A stretch of DNA of 64,000 nucleotides from positions 62,001 through 126,000 of the forward strand of contig CAVYYD010000007.1 in assembly GCA_963772645.1 (NCBI GenBank), given 5' to 3'. The notes under the pieces are model-generated. The model made no database searches and was not told the DNA's origin. It saw nothing but the letters and a program-made list of their open reading frames with translations. A program made the position numbers and the translations under genes. Each line of letters begins with the position of its first letter. Position 1 is the stretch's first letter. The stretch comes from DASSQJ01 sp963772645 (GTDB taxonomy: Bacteria > Actinomycetota > Actinomycetes > Actinomycetales > Dermatophilaceae). Shown here piece by piece: positions 33,866 to 42,127 of the stretch.

Positions 33866-33890
33866 GTTTTGGCCCGCGGGAGGTGGGTAG
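33866..33890 (+). promoter_or_regulatory. SigF/SigB-like promoter of the zinc dehydrogenase gene
   Basis: GTTT at 33866-33869, 15 bases, GGGTAG at 33885-33890, 36 bases before the ATG at 33926. A GGAGGGAG ribosome-binding site lies between. Confidence 0.65.
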
Positions 33891-33925
33891 CCCACCGTCG
33901 TGCTGCAGGTGGAGGGAGCGGGCTC

Positions 33926-35116
33926 ATGCGGGCCGTGACCTGGGAGGGGCTGCGGGACGTGCGGGTGACCGACGTGCCCGACCCGCGGATCGAGGAGCCC
34001 GGGGACGCGGTCGTCCGGATCACGAGCAGCGCCATCTGCGGGTCCGACCTGCACCTCTACGAGGGGCTGGGCACTGTCCCGAGCCCCGGTGACGTGCTCG
34101 GCCACGAGGCGCTGGGGGTGGTCGAGGAGGTGGGCGCCGAGGCCGGCGACCTGGCCCCCGGGGACCGGGTCGTCATCCCGTTCCAGGTCTGCTGCGGTCG
34201 GTGCTGGATGTGCCGGCACGACCTGCAGAGCCAGTGCGAGACCACCCAGGTACGGGCTCAGGGCAGCGGCGCCGCGCTGTTCGGGCACTCCGAGCTCTAC
34301 GGCTCGCTGCCCGGCGCGCAGGCGCAGTACCTGCGGGTCCCGCACGCGGCCGCCACCCATGTGACCATCCCGCCCGGGCCGCCGGACGACCGCTTCCTCT
34401 ACCTCTCCGACGTCCTGCCGACGGCCTGGCAGGCCCTCGAGTACGCCACCCTGCGGCCGGGCGACACCCTGTTCGTCCTCGGCCTGGGCCCGATCGGGGA
34501 CATGGCGTGCCGGGTCGCGCGCCAGCGCGGCGTCGGCGACGTCCTCGCCGTCGACCTGGTCGACGCCCGACTGGCCCGGGCCCGGGAGCGGGGGATCACC
34601 ACCCTGGACGCCCGCTCCGTCGGGGACGTGGCGGCCGCGGTCCTCGACCTCACCGGCGGGAGGGGGGCCGACGCCGTCATCGACGCGGTCGGCATGGGTG
34701 CCCACGGTCCGGGTCCGGCACTTCGGCCGGGGGACATGGCCCTCGCACCGGGCGCCGTGGACGCACCGGCCGCGCGGACCTCCGGCGTCGACCGGCTCGC
34801 CGCGCTGACCACCGCGATCGCGGCGGTCCGCCGCGGCGGGACGATCTCCCTGGCCGGGGTCTACGGCGGGGCAGCCGACCCGCTGCCCATGGTGACCCTG
34901 TTCGACAAGCAGGTGACCCTGCGGATGGGGCGGGCCAACGTCATGCGATGGGTGCCGCGGATCATGCCGCTGCTCACCGACCAGGACCCCTTGGGGGTCG
35001 ACCACTTCGCCACCCACCACCTGGGGCTCGATGACGCACCAGGGGCGTACGCGAGCCTGGACGCCAAGGAGGACGACATGGTCAAGGTCGTCCTGCACCC
35101 CGACGGCGTCGGCTGA
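33926..35116 (+). CDS. zinc-dependent alcohol/formaldehyde dehydrogenase-like MDR protein
   Basis: This 396-residue MDR enzyme has the catalytic-zinc cysteine in SSAICGSDLHLYEG, GHEALGVVEEVG, and the structural-zinc cysteines in CCGRCWMCRHDLQSQC. The Rossmann motif is FVLGLGPIGDMACRVA. Length, and the insertion after the structural zinc, resemble glutathione-independent formaldehyde dehydrogenase-like enzymes of actinobacteria. The ATG at 33926 follows GGAGGGAG. It has a SigF-like promoter and is divergent from the hemerythrin gene. Confidence 0.88.
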   Translation: MRAVTWEGLRDVRVTDVPDPRIEEPGDAVVRITSSAICGSDLHLYEGLGTVPSPGDVLGHEALGVVEEVGAEAGDLAPGDRVVIPFQVCCGRCWMCRHDLQSQCETTQVRAQGSGAALFGHSELYGSLPGAQAQYLRVPHAAATHVTIPPGPPDDRFLYLSDVLPTAWQALEYATLRPGDTLFVLGLGPIGDMACRVARQRGVGDVLAVDLVDARLARARERGITTLDARSVGDVAAAVLDLTGGRGADAVIDAVGMGAHGPGPALRPGDMALAPGAVDAPAARTSGVDRLAALTTAIAAVRRGGTISLAGVYGGAADPLPMVTLFDKQVTLRMGRANVMRWVPRIMPLLTDQDPLGVDHFATHHLGLDDAPGAYASLDAKEDDMVKVVLHPDGVG

Positions 35117-35186
35117 GCAGAGCCTGCGGGCCGCCGCGCCATGGTGCCCGGGTCCTGCACCGCTGGTCCGCCCGGGTGGCCCGGGC

Positions 35187-36788
35187 TCAGTCCAGGTCGC
35201 GTAGAGCACGGGACTCGATCCGGGTCAGTACCTCGTCCGCTGACTCGACCGACACCTCCCCGGTGCCGCGGGCCCTCAGGACGACCTCACGCTCGGCGTC
35301 GGTCGCGGCCCGCAGGAGGCGGCGCAGCATCTGCGCGTGCTCCTCGGCCGCCTCACCGGCCTCGTCGTCGCCGGCCTCCTCCTCGCCCGCTGCGAGCGCG
35401 TCCGCCACCGCCTCCTGGGTGCGCAGCAGGCTCTCGTAGCGCAGGATGGCGGCACGGTGGACGACGTCGGGCACCTCAGCGCTGTGCATCGCCTCGCGGA
35501 GCACCTCGAGGGCGGCCTCGGCGGCCCGCTGGCGCAGCGCCGCCGCCTGCCCGCGAGGGCCGCGCTCGGCCCGGATCCCTGCCCGGCGGACGACCACGGG
35601 CAGGGACAGGCCCTGGGCGACGAGGGTGAGGAGCACCGTGGCGAGAGCGACCAGCACGATCGTGCTCCGTTGGGGGAAGTCCCGGCCCGCGGTCGTCGTC
35701 TCCGGCAGGGAGAGGGCCGTCGCGACCGTCACCACGCCCCGCATCCCGGCCCAGCCGGCCACCACCCGCTCCCCGCGGCGCAGAGCCGACCGCCCGGACC
35801 CCCGGCCGACCCCGGCGAGCGAGACCGCAGGAAACATCCACACCAGCCGCAGCACCACGAGGGTGAGCACGACCCCGCCGGTGAGGACGAGCAGACGCGC
35901 ATCCACCGTGTTGTCGGCGATGACGGCTGCCAGCTCGACCCCGACGAGGACGAAGACGACGCTCGTCACGGCGAAGTCGAGCCAGCTCCACACCGCCCGC
36001 CCGAGGAGCCACCCCCCGGAGGTGATCGCCGGGTGCGCCCGGTCGCGCAGGTACAGCCCGAGGGCGAGGACGGCGAGCACCCCGGAGGCCCCCAACCGGT
36101 CCGCCGCGAGGTAGGTGGCGAACGGCATGGCCACGGTCAGGGTGGTCTCGGCCGCGTCGGACCGCAGGACCGACAGCGCCCAGCGGCAGGCCACCCCGGC
36201 GACCAGGCCCGCCCCGAGGCCGGCGACCACGGCGACGACGAGGCGGCTGCCGATGCTGCCGGCGCTCACCTCGCCGGTGACGACTGCGGCCACCGCCGAG
36301 CCGTAGAGGACGAGGGCCGTGGCGTCGTTGAACAGTCCCTCGCCCTCGAGGAGGGTGACCAGCCGCTCGGGCAGCGAGAGCCGGCGGGCGACCGCGGTCG
36401 CCGCCACCGGGTCGGGCGGGGAGACCACTGCCCCGAGGACGGCGGCCTCGGGCCAGCCGAACCCCAGCAGGTGTGCGACGACGGCGACCGCCGCGGCGCT
36501 GGCCAGCGTCAGCCCGACGGCGAGGACGGCGATCGGCCGCGCGTCCCGCCGGAACCGCCCGACGGTGGAGCGCAGGGTGGCCGCGAAGAGCAGCGGGGGC
36601 AGCACCACCGGCAGGATCAGCTCCGGGCTCAGTGGCAGCGGTCCGGCGCCCGGGATGAACGCGAGGCCGAGACCGTAGACCGTGAGCACCACCGGCAGCG
36701 GAGCGCGCAGCCGCCGGGCGACCGGACCGAGCAGGACGACCCCTGCCAGGACCAACGCGAGGAGCACCCACGGGGGGACCTCGGGCAT
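35187..36788 (-). CDS. Na+/H+ antiporter (NhaP/CPA1 type)
   Basis: This 533-residue protein has about 12 membrane helices and the CPA1 signatures: LPPLLFAATLRS, GAVVSPPDPVAATAV (ion-binding D), EGEGLFNDATALVLYG and AGMRGVVTVATALSLP. A soluble C-terminal tail of about 130 residues is helical and acidic, probably regulatory. The ATG at 36788 follows AAGGAG. It is divergent from the SigF-like sigma gene. Role: sodium or potassium/proton exchange for pH or salt stress. Confidence 0.92.
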   Translation of the reverse strand: MPEVPPWVLLALVLAGVVLLGPVARRLRAPLPVVLTVYGLGLAFIPGAGPLPLSPELILPVVLPPLLFAATLRSTVGRFRRDARPIAVLAVGLTLASAAAVAVVAHLLGFGWPEAAVLGAVVSPPDPVAATAVARRLSLPERLVTLLEGEGLFNDATALVLYGSAVAAVVTGEVSAGSIGSRLVVAVVAGLGAGLVAGVACRWALSVLRSDAAETTLTVAMPFATYLAADRLGASGVLAVLALGLYLRDRAHPAITSGGWLLGRAVWSWLDFAVTSVVFVLVGVELAAVIADNTVDARLLVLTGGVVLTLVVLRLVWMFPAVSLAGVGRGSGRSALRRGERVVAGWAGMRGVVTVATALSLPETTTAGRDFPQRSTIVLVALATVLLTLVAQGLSLPVVVRRAGIRAERGPRGQAAALRQRAAEAALEVLREAMHSAEVPDVVHRAAILRYESLLRTQEAVADALAAGEEEAGDDEAGEAAEEHAQMLRRLLRAATDAEREVVLRARGTGEVSVESADEVLTRIESRALRDLD

Positions 36789-36966
36789 CGGCGAGCTCCT
36801 TAGCAGGGTCGGGAAGGCTTGGTACCCGCATCCGCCGGTGGTATGCGCCACCTGCCCCGTGGAGAAGAAGCCCCGCGGCACGAAAGCGCCGCTGGGGCGC
36901 TCCGGTTCGCTACCGTCGTGGTCTCGGTCCGACAGCGTGGCCACCGCCGACACGACGGGTTCGATC

Positions 36967-37776
36967 ATGTCGCTGACTGTCCGGAACCGACCCACCGCCA
37001 CCGACACCCTCGAAGACCTCCTCCGCGAGCTGCGTCGGACCCGCTCCGAGAGCACCCGCCGGAAGGTCCTCGCCGAGGTCGTCACCCGCGCCATGCCGCT
37101 GGCCGACGGGCTCGCCCACCGGTACCTCGGCCGCGGCATCGAACGCGAGGACCTCGAGCAGGTCGCCCGCACCGCCCTGCTCGCCGCCGTGGACCGCTAC
37201 CACCCGGGCCGCGGACCCGGTTTCGTCGCGTTCGCCGTCCCGACGATCACCGGGGAGCTCAAGCGCCACTTCCGGGACAGCGGATGGGTGGTGCGCCCGC
37301 CACGCCGCGTCCAGGAGCGGCGTGCGGAGGTCGCCCGCGCCGAGGACGCGCTTCGTCAGCGGCTGGGCCGGGAGCCCACGGTCTGCGAGGTAGCCGAGGC
37401 GCTGGGGTGCTCCGCGGGGGAGGTCCGGGAGGCCAGGCTGTGCACCACCGGGTTCCGGCCGCTCTCGCTCGAGGCGCCGGTGGCCGGGGGTGGCACGGCC
37501 GGAGAGCGCATCGCCGACGAGGACGACCCGTTCGACGCGCTCGAGCTGCGCTCCGACCTCCAGGCGCTGGTCTCCGAGCTGCCCGACCGGGACAAGGTCA
37601 TCGTCCGGCTCCGCTTCGTCGAGGGATTCACCCAGGGCGAGATCGGGGAGGTGATCGGGGTCAGCCAGATGCAGGTCTCGCGCCTGCTGGCCCGCATCCT
37701 CGACCGCCTGCGCAGCGGGATGACCGTCGCCACCGGGTGTCCGGAGCCGGCGCGCGTGGCAGCGGGTCGGCGATGA
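36967..37776 (+). CDS. SigF/SigB-type RNA polymerase sigma factor
   Basis: This 269-residue protein has region 2 (LAHRYLGRGIEREDLEQVARTALLAAVDRYHPGRG, then FVAFAVPTITGELKRHFRD), region 3 (PPRRVQERRAEVARAEDAL) and region 4 (LPDRDKVIVRLRFVEGFTQGEIGEVIGVSQMQVSRLLARIL), the pattern of the SigB/SigF/SigG group. The ATG at 36967 was chosen because homologous residues begin there. No anti-sigma or anti-anti-sigma gene is adjacent. The nearby GTTT-N-GGGTA promoters are candidate targets. It overlaps the next gene as ATGA. Confidence 0.93.
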   Translation: MSLTVRNRPTATDTLEDLLRELRRTRSESTRRKVLAEVVTRAMPLADGLAHRYLGRGIEREDLEQVARTALLAAVDRYHPGRGPGFVAFAVPTITGELKRHFRDSGWVVRPPRRVQERRAEVARAEDALRQRLGREPTVCEVAEALGCSAGEVREARLCTTGFRPLSLEAPVAGGGTAGERIADEDDPFDALELRSDLQALVSELPDRDKVIVRLRFVEGFTQGEIGEVIGVSQMQVSRLLARILDRLRSGMTVATGCPEPARVAAGRR

Positions 37777-38057
37777 GGTCGGCGCGGCTCAGCGACGTCG
37801 GGACGGCCTCGTGCCACCGGTGCGGGCGGGTTGTCGGGGTCCTGCGGGCGGAGGTCCCCTACTCGCTGCGGGTCTCGCCCTCCCTGCACTGGGTGGTGGA
37901 CGGGCGGGAGTGCACCTGCCCGGGGACCCGGCTGCCACGTCCGGAGGCCCTGCCCTCCTCGGTGCACCAGCGGCTCCGGTACGTCGTGGAGGCCTCCGGT
38001 AGGTTCAAGCCGTGGGAGCACGTCGTGCTGCCCGACCCGGTGCACCTCCAGGTCTGA
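37773..38057 (+). CDS. small cysteine-containing protein, unknown function
   Basis: This 94-residue protein has a CHRCGRVV pair near residue 14 and a CTC pair near residue 48, a possible zinc ribbon, followed by a helical C-terminus. Its ATG overlaps the sigma gene's stop as ATGA, so it is co-transcribed. I do not recognise the family. A role linked to the sigma factor is possible but unproven. Confidence 0.6.
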   Translation: MRSARLSDVGTASCHRCGRVVGVLRAEVPYSLRVSPSLHWVVDGRECTCPGTRLPRPEALPSSVHQRLRYVVEASGRFKPWEHVVLPDPVHLQV

Positions 38058-38080
38058 GCGGCCGGACCCGGCCTCGACCG

Positions 38081-38452
38081 TCAGCCGTCCTTCTCCCACG
38101 GGGGCTGGTCGCCCATCTTCTCGTAGTACCGGGCCAGGTGCGCGCGCACCCGGTCGACCTCGTCCTCGGGCAGGTCCACGCCGCCGCGGGCGCCCTGGAG
38201 CACACCGGCGGCGGCGATGACGGCCCGCGGGACGGCGTGCGGCTGCCCGTCGACGACGTCGGCGATGAGCAGCTTGTACGCCGTGAAGTTGTCGGCCTTG
38301 TCGCCGTCATACCAGACGTGGGCGTCCCGGTAGCGCGGTGTGGGCTCCTCGTCCGCGCCCGCCCACCGCCGGATCCGCTGCTCGGCCTCGTCGCCGTCCC
38401 ACGAGCGGTCGCGGTCGGCGAGGGGGAAGTCCTGGAACCTGGTCGTGGTCAT
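38081..38452 (-). CDS. phage prohead-protease-associated-type domain protein, stand-alone
   Basis: This 123-residue protein reads RSWDGDEAEQRIRRWAG, then AHVWYDGDKADNFTAYKLLIADVVDGQPHAVPRAV and GVDLPEDEVDRVRAHLARYYEKMG. From memory this matches a segment found near or fused to HK97-type prohead proteases in actinophages. Here it is alone in a chromosomal context, with no capsid, portal or terminase gene around it. Function in this setting is unknown. Confidence 0.55.
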   Translation of the reverse strand: MTTTRFQDFPLADRDRSWDGDEAEQRIRRWAGADEEPTPRYRDAHVWYDGDKADNFTAYKLLIADVVDGQPHAVPRAVIAAAGVLQGARGGVDLPEDEVDRVRAHLARYYEKMGDQPPWEKDG

Positions 38453-38703
38453 CGGTGCTCCTTCGGTGTCGTGGCGCGCCCGGCGCCGGACGGTCGGTCC
38501 CTGATGCCTACCCGCTCCGGCGGTCCCCGACGCACCGTCCCCGGCCTCCACCGTGTCGCGGGCCCCCGGGGCTCGCCGCGCCACCCGCCACGTGCCATGA
38601 TGGAGCCAAGGTTTCATGCGCCCCCCCGCATGGGATCCCAGCGTCCCGGGTCGAGGCCTCCGTCTCCCCGGGGCGCGACCTTCTCCACCCTGCTCGGGCC
38701 CCC

Positions 38704-38755
38704 TTGACATCGCTCGCGGCCGGTCGCATCGTTCGAGGGAAATCGTTCGAGGGAA
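38704..38755 (+). promoter_or_regulatory. promoter with tandem 13-mer repeats upstream of the cupin gene
   Basis: TTGACA at 38704-38709, a 17-base spacer, then CATCGT at 38727-38732. The 13-mer TCGTTCGAGGGAA occurs at 38729-38741 and 38743-38755, spaced 14 bases apart and covering the expected transcription start, so it could be an operator. Cupin ATG at 38785. Confidence 0.5.
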
Positions 38756-38784
38756 CAGGGCTTCTCGACCGCTGGGAGCACACC

Positions 38785-39168
38785 ATGACCGAGGACACGC
38801 GCGTGCAGCTGATCAGGCCGGCCAACCGGTCGGAGGGCCAGAAGACGCCGGGGATGCGCCGCGAGACGGCGGTGGGCACGGACCGGAGCTGGGGTGGCTA
38901 TGTCACCACCGAGGCGGGGATGGTGTCCGGGTGGCACCACCACGGCGACTTCGAGAGCCACATCTACGTGGTCTCGGGGTCGCTGCGGATGGAGTCCGGC
39001 CCCGGGGGCCGGGACGTCGTCGAGGCGCAGACCGGCGACTTCGTCTTCGTCCCGGCGCACACCGTGCACCGTGAGGGCAACCCCGGGGCCGACGAGGCGG
39101 TCGTGGTCGTCGTCCGGGCCGGCAGCGGCGAACCCGTGGTCAACGTCGACGGGCCCGACCAGCCCTGA
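38785..39168 (+). CDS. cupin-domain protein
   Basis: This 127-residue single-cupin protein has motif 1 SGWHHHGDFESHIYVVSGSL and motif 2 TGDFVFVPAHTVHRE, giving His, His, Glu/Asp and His metal ligands. Small cupins bind metal and act as enzymes or sugar-binding proteins. The role here is unknown. The upstream promoter with repeats suggests dedicated control. Confidence 0.88.
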   Translation: MTEDTRVQLIRPANRSEGQKTPGMRRETAVGTDRSWGGYVTTEAGMVSGWHHHGDFESHIYVVSGSLRMESGPGGRDVVEAQTGDFVFVPAHTVHREGNPGADEAVVVVVRAGSGEPVVNVDGPDQP

Positions 39169-39305
39169 GGGGAGAGGTCCGCCCGAGTCGGGGCCGCCCA
39201 CCGCCCCTTTCGCCCCGTGGGCCACACCAGCCACACGAAACGGTGGTGCGGCCCGGTCCGGCGTCGCTACCCTGCAGGAACCTTCAGCAGGGGAAGGGGT
39301 ACGCC

Positions 39306-39623
39306 ATGGTGCGTTTCTTCAGTGGTGCCATCACCGCAGTCGTCCTCATCGTCGCCTCCGTCGTCGCGAGTGCCGCGCCGGCCGGAGCAGCACCGCGCGT
39401 CGCGTCGCCGCTCAAGTGGTTCGTGCGCACGTGCCAACATGTCGGCGGCGCCCAGGGCGGGGGGGCCGGGTCGGAGATGGCCTGGTGCTACCTCGTGCCC
39501 GACCGGTCAGTCGCCAGGCTCCAGCGTTCGTGCTCCGTGCACGGTGGGGTCTTCGAGGCGGTGCCGTTCGCCCCGGACGGCGAGGCCGACGGGTTCACGA
39601 CGTACTACTGCTACGCCTCCTGA
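39306..39623 (+). CDS. small secreted cysteine-containing protein
   Basis: This 105-residue protein begins with a signal peptide (FFSGAITAVVLIVASVVASAAPAGA, cleaved after AGA), giving a mature part of about 75 residues with four cysteines that could form disulfides. The ATG at 39306 follows AAGGGGAAGGGG. No family was recognised. Confidence 0.7.
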   Translation: MVRFFSGAITAVVLIVASVVASAAPAGAAPRVASPLKWFVRTCQHVGGAQGGGAGSEMAWCYLVPDRSVARLQRSCSVHGGVFEAVPFAPDGEADGFTTYYCYAS

Positions 39624-39698
39624 GCCACCGCCGTCCCCGGGTGTGGTGCCCGGGGGTGGCGAGGGCCGGATGCTGACGCCGGGCCGGTCCGCTGCGGG

Positions 39699-41261
39699 CT
39701 AGGCGGAGAGGACGTGGTCCTCGACGTACCCGGTCCCGACGTCGGTGATCGACACCGAGACGATGCCGGCGGGGTCGATCGTGTAGCGCTCCTCCACGAG
39801 CGGGCCGTCCTGTCGGTGGACCGGCACGTCGTGCAGGGCTGCTGGGCCGACGTCGCCGACGCGGCGCTGCAGGGCGGCGTCGAACGGGAAGACGATCTCG
39901 CCCATCGGCGCGAGGTCGCCGCGGGGCTCGCCGCCCTCGTCGAGGCCGGAGTACTCGACGAACCGGAACCACCCGACGTTGTGGGCGGCCCGGTACCGCC
40001 GGGTGAGGACCACCGGGTCACCGCCGGCGCCGGGGCCGACGACCTCGCTCGTCACCTGGGACCGGTCGAGGACGGCGTCGAAGGAGACCCGCGCGCCACC
40101 CTCCCGCTCGCGGAACACCCCGAACCCTCGGGAGAGGCGGTCGCGCAGCGAGTAGCCGGCCGTCGGGTCGGCGGCGATGGCCAGACCGACGGCCCCGGCG
40201 GCGCTCGGCATCGGCGAGCGGTGGACCCGCCGGCCGAAGCGGTCGCGCAGGAGGCGGGGCACGACCGGCAGCGCGCTCGCGCCGCCGACGACGTAGATGC
40301 CGGCGACCCCCTCGAGCTGTCCGTCGGCCTCGCCGGCCGGCGAGAGGGCCCGCACGAGCGGGTCCATCGCGGCGGTCGACGCCTCGACGAGGGGAGTGGC
40401 TGCGGCGTAGAAGTCCTCCACGTCGAGCGTGACGAGGGAGGGCCCGTCCTCGGTGGTGCGTCGCACCTCGACCGTCAGCCGGCGAGACTGAGGGCTCAGC
40501 CGCTCCTTGGCCTCCCGGCACTCCTCGAGCAGCGCCGCGACGTCGACCGAGTCGGCCGGCAGGCCCGAGGCGTCCAGGACCACGCCGGCCAGCGCCGCGT
40601 CGAAGTCGTCGCCGCCGAGCCGGTTGACCCCGAAGGAGTCGAGGACCTCGTGGTGGCTGCCGTCGATCTGGACGAGCGAGGCGTCGAAGGTGCCGCCGCC
40701 GAGGTCGTAGACGATGACCCGGTTCCGGCGTGAGGTGACCGAGCGCGCCTGCCGGTGGGCGAACTCCAGGCTCGCGGCCGACGGCTCGTTGACCATCCCG
40801 ACGACGTCGAAGCCGGCGCGCCGGCACGCCTCGAGGGTGAGGAAGCGCTGCGCGCTGTTGGCCTGGGCGGGCACGCCGACCACGGTCCGCGGCGCCGCCC
40901 CGGGGTCGAGGTCCCCGGAGACCGACGAGGCGGTGGACAGCGCCACCCGGACCGCCCCGAGGAAGCCGGTGAGGAGCTCGACCAGGGGCAGGTCGAGGCC
41001 CCCGAGCCGTACCGTCGTCGACGGGGTCACCCCGGGTTCGGCCAGCAGGCGCTTGAAGGACCGCAGCGTCGGCGCACCCCGGTGCGCGGCCGCGAGCGCG
41101 GCGAACCCGTGGACCACCTCACCGTCGAGCAGGGCAGCCACGGTGGGCACGTGGTCGTGCGCGTCACCGTCGTCGTCGAAGAACGCGACCACGGGGTAGT
41201 TGCCGCGGTCCGCGACGGCGACGACCGTGTGTGTGGTCCCGAAGTCGAGCCCCATGTCCAT
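39699..41261 (-). CDS. Hsp70-family ATPase-like protein
   Basis: This 520-residue protein has the actin/Hsp70 ATPase signatures: LDFGTTHTVVAV (phosphate 1), YDLGGGTFDASLV (phosphate 2) and IYVVGGASALP (adenosine). After about residue 370 a beta-rich segment replaces the canonical DnaK substrate-binding and lid domains, so it is one of the non-canonical Hsp70 homologues common in actinobacteria. No J-protein or GrpE gene is nearby. Confidence 0.88.
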   Translation of the reverse strand: MDMGLDFGTTHTVVAVADRGNYPVVAFFDDDGDAHDHVPTVAALLDGEVVHGFAALAAAHRGAPTLRSFKRLLAEPGVTPSTTVRLGGLDLPLVELLTGFLGAVRVALSTASSVSGDLDPGAAPRTVVGVPAQANSAQRFLTLEACRRAGFDVVGMVNEPSAASLEFAHRQARSVTSRRNRVIVYDLGGGTFDASLVQIDGSHHEVLDSFGVNRLGGDDFDAALAGVVLDASGLPADSVDVAALLEECREAKERLSPQSRRLTVEVRRTTEDGPSLVTLDVEDFYAAATPLVEASTAAMDPLVRALSPAGEADGQLEGVAGIYVVGGASALPVVPRLLRDRFGRRVHRSPMPSAAGAVGLAIAADPTAGYSLRDRLSRGFGVFREREGGARVSFDAVLDRSQVTSEVVGPGAGGDPVVLTRRYRAAHNVGWFRFVEYSGLDEGGEPRGDLAPMGEIVFPFDAALQRRVGDVGPAALHDVPVHRQDGPLVEERYTIDPAGIVSVSITDVGTGYVEDHVLSA

Positions 41262-41339
41262 GGGATCAGGCTACGGGCGGAAGCGGGAGCCGGCGGCGAG
41301 GGGACCACGGGTGGGAACGCGCCCGCGGCCGGGCGCCTC

Positions 41340-41978
41340 CTACTCGTCCCGTCCGGGCCGACCTCGGCGCCCCGGCAGCGCCCGGGTGGAGTGCACGCTC
41401 CAGCCCCCACCCCGGCGCCAGCCCACCATCGGCGAGCCGGCCCACCCGGCGGTGAGCCACAGGTGGGTCAGCCCCTCCGGTGCCTGCAGGTCACCGGTCG
41501 GTGGTCGCAGGCCCGGCGACCCCAGCGCGACCAGCAGCCGGTTCGGGAGGCCGCCCTCCCCGACCTCGACGACGAGGTGCCGTTCGTCCACCCCGGTGGC
41601 GGCGGCGACCTTGGCCGCCCGCCGAGCCACCGACGGCACGGCGAGCAGGCCGGCCACGGCATCCGGAAGCGTCTCCAGCGATGCTGCGCCTCCCGGGCCG
41701 TGGCCGGTCACGGTCCACCAGGGTCGGGCGGGGTCGGGCCACGCCCTCCGCCCGCCGCGACGGAGGGCGTCACGCCGGCGCACCCCGTCCCCGGCGTGGG
41801 TGGTCACCTCCACCGCGGCGGTCCGCCCGTCGTCGTGGACGAGGAGGAGGTCGACCGCCCCCTGCCGCGGGCCGACGTCGTGGGCGCGGGCCGTGGCCCC
41901 GGTGACCCGCTCGAGCGCCAGGGCCACGTGCCGCTCGTCCGGTCGCAGCCCGTGCAGCCGCCGGGGGTCGGAGCCCAT
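41340..41978 (-). CDS. hypothetical protein with possible nuclease-fold core
   Basis: This 212-residue protein contains GAVDLLLVHDDGRTAAVEVTTHAGD in the first third, a strand-turn-strand pattern with Asp and Glu that resembles, weakly, a restriction-endonuclease-like core (D-x-ExT). The rest is not recognised; the C-terminus is rich in Arg and Gly. It lies upstream of the Hsp70-like gene but separated by 78 bases. Function unknown. Confidence 0.55.
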   Translation of the reverse strand: MGSDPRRLHGLRPDERHVALALERVTGATARAHDVGPRQGAVDLLLVHDDGRTAAVEVTTHAGDGVRRRDALRRGGRRAWPDPARPWWTVTGHGPGGAASLETLPDAVAGLLAVPSVARRAAKVAAATGVDERHLVVEVGEGGLPNRLLVALGSPGLRPPTGDLQAPEGLTHLWLTAGWAGSPMVGWRRGGGWSVHSTRALPGRRGRPGRDE

Positions 41979-42127
41979 GGTCGACAGGGTAGGTCGGCGC
42001 GGGGAGCAGGCGACGTGGCGCAGCGCAATGACCCGGTCGGGCCGTTGCCGCGCCGGGTGCCGGGCCGTACGGTCGGCACGTGGGCCGGTCCGCGATGCCC
42101 GAACCGTCGAGGAGGGCCGTGCAGTCG

